From contig CALTVJ010000046.1 of the NCBI GenBank assembly GCA_943912835.1, positions 1 through 15,363 on the forward strand: a stretch of 15,363 bases of DNA, given 5' to 3'. The notes beneath the pieces are model-generated. The model saw only the letters and a list, made by a program, of their open reading frames with translations, did no database searches and had not been told where the DNA came from. Positions 1 to 6,818 of this stretch are shown piece by piece (position 1 is the first letter of the stretch; every line of letters begins with the position of its first letter). A program made the position numbers and the translations under genes. This DNA comes from an uncultured Porphyromonas sp. GTDB taxonomy: Bacteria > Bacteroidota > Bacteroidia > Bacteroidales > Porphyromonadaceae.

Positions 1-408
1 TAATATAATTATTATTTAATAGGTTTTAAATTGTATGAGCAAATATATATAATGTTTTTGATATCTGATAAATAAATTTTCTTGTTAGACAAAGGGGAGA
101 ATTATGGCTCAGAGCATAAAATATGAATTTATTTAATTTGTTTGTCTTTAGGGTATCTTAGGCTTAATACTTCAACTTTTTGTCTGTTAAAAAACGATAT
201 ATATATATATATGAGAATGACATAGAAATGAGAAAAAATCATCTATTTCTAAGATTCATCTAGTAATTCCAGAATATTTTTAGTTAAAGACAATTGTCAA
301 GATTTGAAATGCACGAAAATAATCTAGATGTGTCAGTCTAATGTTTTTATTTGATTGTTGTATTCAGAATAAAAGAATTTGTCCTTGAGATGTATTAGAT
401 AAAACTGT
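1..408. other. AT-rich intergenic region without a supported gene
   Basis: This stretch downstream of the V-ATPase unit holds no open reading frame with recognisable protein character and no tRNA- or rRNA-like fold that I can see. It is strongly AT-rich. It contains a run of eight AT dinucleotides at 197-212 and a 7-bp inverted repeat (AGACAAA at 87-93 with TTTGTCT at 141-147) too widely spaced to interpret. It may contain a promoter for a gene beyond the left edge, but no clear TAnnTTTG element was found. Confidence 0.6.
197..212. repeat. (AT)8 dinucleotide repeat
   Basis: Eight consecutive AT units are seen directly in an AT-rich intergenic region. Dinucleotide tracts can slip in replication and sometimes alter promoter spacing, but no promoter elements are recognisable on either side, so no function is assigned. 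Confidence 0.8.
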
Positions 409-470
409 TTGAGTAAGCAATATGGGCTCTTGCAGAAATCTCTGCAAGAGCCCATATTGCGCTTACTCAA
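409..470 (-). terminator. Long hairpin at the end of the V-ATPase operon
   Basis: The inner arms 419-436 and 441-458 are a perfect 18-bp inverted repeat around a 4-nt loop. The outer arms 409-418 and 461-470 add 10 more perfect pairs, broken only by an unpaired GC at 459-460. The hairpin begins 7 bases after the atpK stop codon in the direction of transcription. It is followed on the minus strand by a short, imperfect U run (ACAGUUUUAU), so it could end transcription or protect the 3' end of the mRNA. The 28-bp stem is far longer than termination needs. Confidence 0.75.
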
Positions 471-477
471 TACTCAA

Positions 478-936
478 TTAGATACTGAGCATTGTTAGGA
501 TAGTAACAAGTGCAGCAAGGATAGCATATAGCTCAGGGAATACCGCCATCACCATAGTTCCTCCGAAGACATTGTTGCCAGAACCAATAGCTTGAATGCC
601 ATTAGCACATACTTGAGCTTGTCTGTAAGAAGAATATAGACCAACAGCGCCAAGTGCTAATCCGCACGCAAATATAGACCAAGCAATCGGTGCTGTGAGT
701 GTTCCAGCTGCGAGCATTCGATCAATAGCTCCTTTTGTTAAGAAGTATCCTACGAAGCCGTAGAGTCCTTGAGAACTTGGTAGTGCTGATAGCCCGATGT
801 ACTGACCCAGAGCATCTGGATTTTTCTTTAACGCACCAACTGCAGCATTACCACATATAGTTGTTCCTAGTACACTTCCGATACCAGTTAGACCAACCAT
901 AAGAGCAACTCCCATCCACGATAACATTTCATTCAT
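478..936 (-). CDS. atpK: V-type ATPase subunit K (proteolipid rotor ring)
   Basis: This 152-residue protein forms the membrane rotor ring that carries the coupling ion. Its four hydrophobic segments fit the duplicated two-hairpin V-type proteolipid, with the signature LPSSQGLYGF at 52-61 after helix 1 and a single ion-binding glutamate in the last helix (E135 in FPELYAIL). Aligned from memory with Enterococcus hirae NtpK, whose Na+ ligands are L61, T64, Q65, Q110 and E139, this protein has L52, S55, Q56, Q106 and E135. The spacing from Q106 to E135 (29) equals that in NtpK. All ligands are kept apart from a Thr-to-Ser change that retains the hydroxyl, so Na+ coupling is likely but inferred. 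It is the last gene of the operon, 51 bp after atpI. The first ATG gives the expected short N-terminus. Confidence 0.95.
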   Translation of the reverse strand: MNEMLSWMGVALMVGLTGIGSVLGTTICGNAAVGALKKNPDALGQYIGLSALPSSQGLYGFVGYFLTKGAIDRMLAAGTLTAPIAWSIFACGLALGAVGLYSSYRQAQVCANGIQAIGSGNNVFGGTMVMAVFPELYAILAALVTILTMLSI

Positions 937-987
937 AATTCTCTCTTTATTTAGATTTAGTGATTATTTATTCGAGTTTTATTTTTC

Positions 988-2799
988 TTAATTCTTTCTC
1001 ACTTTCTTGAATGGTGTATAGGCTGTCCCTCCACCTTCAAATTCGCTGTTTTTATAGTATTCCACAAAAGTAAGACGTATTGGGTGTACCAATGCTCCGA
1101 TCATAGCTATTCCAAAGTTAATCCCATGACCAGCTAATAAGATAAGGAGCATCAGTGGAAATCTGATAACAGGAGAGAGCCCTTCTGTTGAATCTATTGC
1201 CAGTGAGTTGAAAACACCACCAAGGATAGCACCCGTTAGTCCTATAGCGAACAGTCGAATGTAAGAGAGTGTGTCTCCTAGTAGACCAGATGCAGTATTA
1301 TAAGATGTCCAAAGAGCAGATCCTATGTTTGTAAGTATACCCTCTCCTGGGCTATTGTACAATAGAATCGTTAGACTCGTTAGGGCAACTATAGTATAAA
1401 GTATGTAGTGTACTGTACTTGGTAATACAATCCCGAATTGAGGTAATCCCAACATTACTCCAAGAGTTATTAGGAATATAATCCAAGCCATGGGTGCTAA
1501 AGCATACTTAAGTCCCTTTTGCTTATGTGTTTTATATGCTGCAACCCCTTTGGCAAAGAAAATTTGCAATAGTCCTAATATCACTGAGAGTAACATTAAG
1601 TTATCTTGGTTTAGCAAATAGTCTTTACTTTTAACATAGGGGAGGGTATATCCAAAGAGAGACCCAGTGAGCATGCCCAAAACAAAAGCTGCTCCGCCTA
1701 GCCATTGCATCAAGCTATACACAGACTTATCTTCTTCTGGTTTACTTTTGACTCTAAAGTAAGTTGCGAAACATAAAATTAGTAAACCATAGCCTGCATC
1801 ACCTAAGCATAAGCCAAAAAACAACATGAAGAAAGGCGCAAAGAGGATAGTTTGGTCAATTTCTCCATAGTTTGGCAAAGAAAACATATTAGTTATGAGT
1901 TCAAAGCCTTTTGCGAATACATTGTTTTTTAGACTAATTGGAACTTTGTCGGACTCTGTGATATCACAGAGTCTATAGTAATAGCCTGTCTGTAATAACT
2001 GTGTTTCAAGCTCTGAGGCATTATCTCTAGGTATCCATCCTTCGAGAAAAATTACTTTATCCTCTGCGTAGGTTTCACCTTGTAGCTTTGTTGCCCCAAA
2101 AGAGAAACGGTCTTCAAGCTCTTTGTCGTACTGCTCTAGTGCTGAGTAAAGCCCAGGCGCTAGCAGCTCAAGTTGCGATCTATAATCTTGTAGATCTTTT
2201 TCCAAAGTGACGAGACTTTCCTTTTGCGTGCTTAGAGGTATTGGGGGGAAGGCATGTATTTCTGCTTCTGGACAAGGTTTTTCTCCATTAGTCTCTAGCC
2301 GAACAAAGTATTGAGTCGTTCCGATACGTCTGATGGGTATACATTGATACTCCTTTTCATAGAGTTCGGTATAGTTTGCAGAATGGGTGGTGTATGCTAC
2401 AAGACTATAATTACTTTCTTTGAGTTTTTCTACTAGCTCAGGATCAAAATCTCCCCAAACTTCTTGAGACGTAATCTGATTACGCAGAGTCTGCGTCTCC
2501 TCGTATAAGGTATCGTATTGTTGTAGGTATTCCTCCACACGTCGTTTTGATTGCCCAGATAGATCTGTTTGGCTTTGATCAAGGGAGCTTACCTGTACTT
2601 GTGGAATATATACAGCGAGTCTTTTCTGAAGTGTCTTGACCTGCTGACGTTCGTTAGCTATTGTTTTGAGCGCTTCTTCCTCTTGGGGATTACTTGTTTG
2701 AGTTATATGCACTACACCTAAGCCTTGCAAATAGCCTAAGAAGTCTTCATACTCTCGATGGAATATGAGGAAGGCATATTTGTTCATTGGTCTGATCAT
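988..2799 (-). CDS. atpI: V-type ATPase subunit I (membrane stator, a-subunit homologue)
   Basis: This 603-residue protein holds the half-channels for ion passage and anchors the stator. Residues 1 to about 310 are soluble and rich in heptad-like charged stretches (about 40-110 and 190-230), the usual coiled-coil arm. From about 315 onward there are seven or eight hydrophobic segments. The motif SYIRLFAIGL contains R515, matching the essential arginine of the a/I family. A second conserved arginine is R575 in HPIRLTFVEYYKN near the C-terminus. The start ATG overlaps the atpD stop as ATGA, which suggests translational coupling. The N-terminal MNKYAFLIFHREYEDFLGYL is typical of bacterial subunit I. 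Length is near the usual 600-650 residues, and no damage is seen. Confidence 0.96.
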   Translation of the reverse strand: MIRPMNKYAFLIFHREYEDFLGYLQGLGVVHITQTSNPQEEEALKTIANERQQVKTLQKRLAVYIPQVQVSSLDQSQTDLSGQSKRRVEEYLQQYDTLYEETQTLRNQITSQEVWGDFDPELVEKLKESNYSLVAYTTHSANYTELYEKEYQCIPIRRIGTTQYFVRLETNGEKPCPEAEIHAFPPIPLSTQKESLVTLEKDLQDYRSQLELLAPGLYSALEQYDKELEDRFSFGATKLQGETYAEDKVIFLEGWIPRDNASELETQLLQTGYYYRLCDITESDKVPISLKNNVFAKGFELITNMFSLPNYGEIDQTILFAPFFMLFFGLCLGDAGYGLLILCFATYFRVKSKPEEDKSVYSLMQWLGGAAFVLGMLTGSLFGYTLPYVKSKDYLLNQDNLMLLSVILGLLQIFFAKGVAAYKTHKQKGLKYALAPMAWIIFLITLGVMLGLPQFGIVLPSTVHYILYTIVALTSLTILLYNSPGEGILTNIGSALWTSYNTASGLLGDTLSYIRLFAIGLTGAILGGVFNSLAIDSTEGLSPVIRFPLMLLILLAGHGINFGIAMIGALVHPIRLTFVEYYKNSEFEGGGTAYTPFKKVRKN

Positions 2800-3413
2800 A
2801 GCAAAACTTCGTCTATTTTTTGTTTACGCTTGTCTATATTGGCTCTCATGATCTTTTGTGAGCTTTTAGACAAACTTTCTTCGTCTTCTAAGAAGCGCTT
2901 TATTTTACGGATTGCATCTTGGTAACCTGGAATTTGGACTTTCTCAAATAGATTTACCTTCTGTGTGGTTTTTTTTCGGGCATGTTCCAAAAATTCCATC
3001 TTCAGGCGTAAGAACTCAGCTTCAATACCAGTTGTAGCTAATGTCTTGAGAAGTTCAATCCCTTCGGCATACCAAGACGGAGAAGAAAAAACACTAAAGG
3101 GTTTTATTTCATACTTGATGTTATCTAGATGTGGTAAGACTACACCTGCAACCTTACGAATAGATAGTTCTACATCGTTTACTTGTATGAGGTCTGCTTC
3201 AAATTCGTCCCATAGGCTGACGATACTTGAGTAGCTTTGCATTTGCTTCTGTAGTTCTTCTTCTTTGGCCTCTACCTCTGCTTTACATTGTTTCACTTGT
3301 TGTCTGAGGGCACTTTCCTTACTTTTGATCGTAGGCAAGGTGCGTACCCTCATCTTTAAAGCTTTTTCTTGTTGCTGGAGTGAGGTCTTATTGTATTGAA
3401 ACTTAACTGCCAT
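2796..3413 (-). CDS. atpD: V-type ATPase subunit D (central rotor stalk)
   Basis: The 205-residue protein is the central shaft that turns inside the A3B3 head and links it to the K ring. The N-terminal (about 10-65) and C-terminal (about 140-200) parts are charged, leucine-containing helices that form the antiparallel coiled coil. The family motif around 146-172, RKKTTQKVNLFEKVQIPGYQ and onward, corresponds to the RRTxRRVNALE-type signature. The gene follows atpB after 66 bp that hold a hairpin, and its stop overlaps the atpI start by 4 bp. The central globular part (about 80-135) is poorly conserved, as usual. No F subunit gene, the normal partner of D in other V/A-ATPases, lies nearby. Confidence 0.93.
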   Translation of the reverse strand: MAVKFQYNKTSLQQQEKALKMRVRTLPTIKSKESALRQQVKQCKAEVEAKEEELQKQMQSYSSIVSLWDEFEADLIQVNDVELSIRKVAGVVLPHLDNIKYEIKPFSVFSSPSWYAEGIELLKTLATTGIEAEFLRLKMEFLEHARKKTTQKVNLFEKVQIPGYQDAIRKIKRFLEDEESLSKSSQKIMRANIDKRKQKIDEVLL

Positions 3414-3452
3414 ATAATGTTACAGATTTAGATTCGTCAACAGTCTCGGTAT

Positions 3453-3486
3453 AGCTTAGTTTATAAATATAAGGCAAAACTAAGCT
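3453..3486 (-). other. Intra-operon hairpin spanning the atpB stop codon
   Basis: AGCTTAGTTT at 3453-3462 and AAACTAAGCT at 3477-3486 form a perfect 10-bp inverted repeat with a 14-nt loop. The atpB stop codon (3480-3482) lies in one arm. The minus-strand transcript has no U run after the hairpin, so this is not a standard terminator. It sits between genes for a three-copy subunit (B) and a one-copy subunit (D). An mRNA stability or processing element is an inference. Confidence 0.6.
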
Positions 3487-4808
3487 TGATCGTTGCTCCA
3501 ATACTTATCTACAAGTTGTTGTTTGATGTTAACCTCAGATGGGTTGAAGTATTTGCCGAATAATTTCCAAGCTGTGTTGAGCATTTCCTCTGTGTCTACG
3601 TTGACATCAATGGCTAGTAGCTCTCGCGAATAATCGTCTGCAAATCTGAGTGTACGTTCATCATAGTCAGATAAGTCAAAACCATTTTCCATCTTGGTCT
3701 GAGCACCAGCTGCATCAGAGAATAGACGCACTGCCGCATTCATAACCTGAGGATGGTCTTCTCTTGTCTTTTTACCGATAACTAATTGTTTCAAACGGCT
3801 AAGCGAACGAAATGGGTCAACGATTACTTTACCAACATTGCTATCTCTTCTCAAATAAAGCTGTCCCTCTGTGATATATCCAGTATTATCTGGTACTGCA
3901 TGGGTAATGTCACCACCAGAGAGTGTAGTTACTGCAATAATAGTTATAGACCCTCCATCGGGGAATTGAACAGCCTTCTCGTAAATTTTAGCCAAGTCGC
4001 TATAAAGTGATCCTGGCATAGAGTCTTTACTCGGGATTTGGTCCATTCGGTTTGATACAATAGCTAGGGCATCAGCATAGTTTGTCATATCTGTCAGGAG
4101 GACAAGTACTTTTTCCTGTTTCTCTACTGCAAAGTATTCTGCAGCAGTAAGTGCCATGTCTGGTATGAGTAGACGCTCTACTGATGGGTCTTCGGTTGTA
4201 TTGATGAAGCTGATAATACGATCCAAAGCTCCTGCATTGCTGAAGGTATTTTTGAAGAAGAGATAATCATCGTTGGTCATTCCCATACCTCCAAGAATGA
4301 TCTTGTCGCTCTTTGCTCTGAGTGCTACCATAGCCATAACTTCGTTAAATGGCTGGTCTGGGTCTGCAAAGAAGGGAATTTTTTGACCTGTAACCAAGGT
4401 GTTATTTAGGTCTATACCAGCAATACCTGTAGCGATAAGCTCAGAGGGTTGCTCTCTTCTAACCGGATTAACCGAAGGGCCTCCAATCTCTCGTTCTTCT
4501 CCCACTATCTCAGTTCCCCCATCAATGGGTTCTCCGTAAGCATTTAGGAATCTGCCGGCAAGACCATCACCCACTTTAAGTGATGGTGCTTTACCCAAAA
4601 AGACTACTTCAGCATCAGTTGGTATACCCTCTGTTCCTCCAAAAACTTGTAGTGTTACCTCACTATCCATAATGCGAACAACTTGGGCTAGACGACCATT
4701 GATAGTTGCAAGCTCTTCATTACCTACGCCTGTTGCATGTAGCATACAAGTGGCTTTGGTGATGTTGCTAATCTGGGTATATATCTTTTGGAATGCTTTT
4801 GTTGCCAT
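3480..4808 (-). CDS. atpB: V-type ATPase subunit B (non-catalytic head subunit)
   Basis: This 442-residue protein alternates with subunit A in the A3B3 head. It has the alpha/beta ATPase fold, but the P-loop position is degenerate (FADPDQPFNEVMAM, about 147-160), as expected for a non-catalytic subunit. PFRSLSRL at 332-339 carries R338, the likely arginine finger reaching the A-subunit nucleotide. LLTDMTNYADAL (237-248) is another typical block. The N-terminal beta-barrel covers about 1-80. The gene lies 21 bp after atpA in the same direction. The first ATG fits the family start (MATKAFQKIYTQISNITKA). The protein is complete and unremarkable. Confidence 0.96.
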   Translation of the reverse strand: MATKAFQKIYTQISNITKATCMLHATGVGNEELATINGRLAQVVRIMDSEVTLQVFGGTEGIPTDAEVVFLGKAPSLKVGDGLAGRFLNAYGEPIDGGTEIVGEEREIGGPSVNPVRREQPSELIATGIAGIDLNNTLVTGQKIPFFADPDQPFNEVMAMVALRAKSDKIILGGMGMTNDDYLFFKNTFSNAGALDRIISFINTTEDPSVERLLIPDMALTAAEYFAVEKQEKVLVLLTDMTNYADALAIVSNRMDQIPSKDSMPGSLYSDLAKIYEKAVQFPDGGSITIIAVTTLSGGDITHAVPDNTGYITEGQLYLRRDSNVGKVIVDPFRSLSRLKQLVIGKKTREDHPQVMNAAVRLFSDAAGAQTKMENGFDLSDYDERTLRFADDYSRELLAIDVNVDTEEMLNTAWKLFGKYFNPSEVNIKQQLVDKYWSNDQA

Positions 4809-4829
4809 ATCTAAATTGTCCTCTTAATC

Positions 4830-6587
4830 TTATTTGCTACGTTTTTCTACGATCTCTTTAACCCTCTTCTCAAACTTATAAAACTCTTCACTTTGATACT
4901 CAGAGTAATTCATTTGCTTGAAGGCATTAATGAGCTCTTTGAAGTATCCTGATACTTCGCTAAAGTTGTCAAAAATAAATTCGGTGTTACATAGATTTAT
5001 TATGTAGTTAACCATATACTCTTGACGTTCTAGAGAAGTGTTACAGTCGATACCATCAAAAGCGTCCTGTTGTAAGATGACAAAGTCAATCAACTCACTT
5101 TTCCAAAATGTAATATGATATTCCAAAGGTACACCATCGTCTCCAAGGATATTGATTTGCTCCGCAATCTCTTTCCCTTGTATAAGACGCATTTTCATTT
5201 CGTTGATCTTATCAACCCAAGTTGGGCTGGTACGCTCGCTGATATAAGCACGAAACTCTGGGTATTCGAGATACTTCGAGTAACTATCAATTGGGTTTAC
5301 AGCAGGGTAACGCTTGCGGTCAGCCCGCTCTTGCTCCAAAGCATAGAAGCATCGTGCTACTTTCTTGGTATTTTCGGTAACAGGCTCTTTAAGGTTACCA
5401 CCAGCAGGAGAAACGGTTCCTATAAATGTTACAGAACCAGTTGCTCCATTATTTAGGTAAACAAATCCCGCACGAGCATAGAAGTTTGCGACAATAGCCG
5501 ATAGATCCATTGGGAATGCATCTGGCCCAGGCAGCTCTTCGAGACGATTACTCATTTCACGAAGAGCTTGAGCCCAACGGCTAGTAGAGTCTGCCATGAG
5601 CATAACTTTGAGTCCCATACTACGATAGTATTCTGCAATCGTCATTGCTGTATATACAGAGGCCTCACGAGCTGCAACAGGCATATTTGACGTGTTGGCA
5701 ATAATGATGGTACGCTCCATCAGATGACGCCCAGTATGAGGGTCGATGAGTTCTGGAAACTCTTTAAACACCTCTACAACCTCATTGGCTCGCTCTCCAC
5801 AAGCTGCAATAATAACGATGTCTGCTTCTGCCTGCTTACTAATAGTGTGCTGGAGTACAGTTTTACCAGTACCAAAAGGTCCAGGTATAAAGCCAGTACC
5901 ACCCTCAACAATAGGATTAAGTGTATCGATAACACGAACCCCTGTTTCAAGTAAACGAGAGGGACGAGGTTTCTCTTTGTAGCAACTGATAGCTCTTTTT
6001 ACGGGCCATTTTTGCTCCATTGTCACGGTGACCTCTTGACCTGTCTCTGTATCAATGAGTTTTGCTATTGTGTCTTTGACAGTGTATTTGCCAGCCTCCT
6101 TTATCGTATCGATGCGGTAAGATCCTGTCAGGACAAAAGGAACCATTATTTTGTGAGCTTGAAAATTTTCGTCCACTTCTCCAAGCCAATCTCCTGCAGA
6201 AACAATAGCTCCGACTTCAGCTATGGGTTTATACTCCCAGAGTTTGTCTGCGTCAAGAGGATAAGTATAGGAGCCACGTTGCAAGAAAACACCATCCATT
6301 TTATCTAGATCATTCTGTAAACCATCGTAGTTTTTCGATAGCATACCAGGACCAAGTGTAACTTCGAGCATGTGCCCCATAAATTCTACAGGATCACCAA
6401 TGCGCATACCTCGAGTTGATTCAAATACCTGAGCGTATGCACTAGATCCTATAACTTTGATGACTTCGCTCATTAGACGAACGCCATCTACTGTGATATA
6501 GCAGATTTCGTTCTGCGCTACGGGTCCATTCACCTCAATTGTGACGAGGTTTGAGACAATGCCCTTTACTATACCTGTTGTTGCCAT
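4830..6587 (-). CDS. atpA: V-type ATPase subunit A (catalytic)
   Basis: The 585-residue catalytic subunit hydrolyses or makes ATP. It begins with a small beta-barrel (about 1-75) and has the bulge domain typical of A subunits (about 110-200). The P-loop GPFGTGKT is at 236-243 with K242, and ACGERANEV (262-270) supplies the catalytic glutamate E265. ADSTSRWAQALREMSNRLEE follows further on as another hallmark. Full length and intact, it is the first gene of this unit. A Bacteroidetes-type promoter element lies 24-31 bp upstream of the ATG. In related genomes the genes for stalk subunit E and a small C-like protein (DUF2764) commonly precede atpA; here the upstream neighbour is a divergent fimbrillin gene. 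Confidence 0.97.
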   Translation of the reverse strand: MATTGIVKGIVSNLVTIEVNGPVAQNEICYITVDGVRLMSEVIKVIGSSAYAQVFESTRGMRIGDPVEFMGHMLEVTLGPGMLSKNYDGLQNDLDKMDGVFLQRGSYTYPLDADKLWEYKPIAEVGAIVSAGDWLGEVDENFQAHKIMVPFVLTGSYRIDTIKEAGKYTVKDTIAKLIDTETGQEVTVTMEQKWPVKRAISCYKEKPRPSRLLETGVRVIDTLNPIVEGGTGFIPGPFGTGKTVLQHTISKQAEADIVIIAACGERANEVVEVFKEFPELIDPHTGRHLMERTIIIANTSNMPVAAREASVYTAMTIAEYYRSMGLKVMLMADSTSRWAQALREMSNRLEELPGPDAFPMDLSAIVANFYARAGFVYLNNGATGSVTFIGTVSPAGGNLKEPVTENTKKVARCFYALEQERADRKRYPAVNPIDSYSKYLEYPEFRAYISERTSPTWVDKINEMKMRLIQGKEIAEQINILGDDGVPLEYHITFWKSELIDFVILQQDAFDGIDCNTSLERQEYMVNYIINLCNTEFIFDNFSEVSGYFKELINAFKQMNYSEYQSEEFYKFEKRVKEIVEKRSK

Positions 6588-6610
6588 TTGATGTATAATT
6601 ACTCTGTAAA

Positions 6611-6618
6611 CAAAGTTA
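6611..6618 (-). promoter_or_regulatory. Candidate -7 promoter element of the V-ATPase operon
   Basis: On the minus strand this is TAACTTTG, an exact match to the Bacteroidetes housekeeping -7 consensus TAnnTTTG. It would start transcription a few bases before the atpA ATG at 6587, giving a short leader. No TTTG at the expected -33 distance is present, so support rests on one element plus position. Confidence 0.4.
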
Positions 6619-6722
6619 AGGAATAAATTGGATAAATTCGTTCGTTCTGTTTAGAATAAATTTATATTGAGCTTTAGCACATCTATTTGCTAGACTTAGA
6701 ATAATTATATACCTTAGAGACA

Positions 6723-6740
6723 TCATTTTAGCTAAAATGA
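6723..6740. promoter_or_regulatory. Perfect 18-bp palindrome in the divergent spacer
   Basis: TCATTTTAGCTAAAATGA is perfectly self-complementary. It lies 78 bp before the fimbrillin start and 135 bp before the atpA start. A dyad of this length without a spacer resembles an operator for a dimeric regulator. No regulator gene is in the window, and the short AT-rich hairpin it could form has no U run, so the operator reading is inferred. Confidence 0.45.
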
Positions 6741-6818
6741 CAACTTATCATCTTCTCTTTAAGTATCTATAATCATTTCTTTAGCGCAATAGCTATTTAA
6801 TTAATAAAGTTAATTATC

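Noticed and set aside
87..147. AGACAAA/TTTGTCT inverted repeat as a structured RNA or small mobile element
   Set aside because: Seven AT-rich pairs separated by 47 bases are expected by chance in such sequence, and no flanking direct repeats are seen.
2965..3234. Plus-strand open frame opposite atpD
   Set aside because: It is fully antisense to a clear subunit D gene and shows no protein family character.
5115..5982. Plus-strand open frames opposite atpA (for example 5115-5456 and 5746-5982)
   Set aside because: They lie wholly antisense to a strongly conserved gene, have no recognisable domains, and read as shadow frames.
6686..6716. TTTG at 6686-6689 with TATACCTTAG about 19 bases later as the fimbrillin promoter
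   Set aside because: The downstream element does not match TAnnTTTG, so the assignment would rest on one common tetramer.
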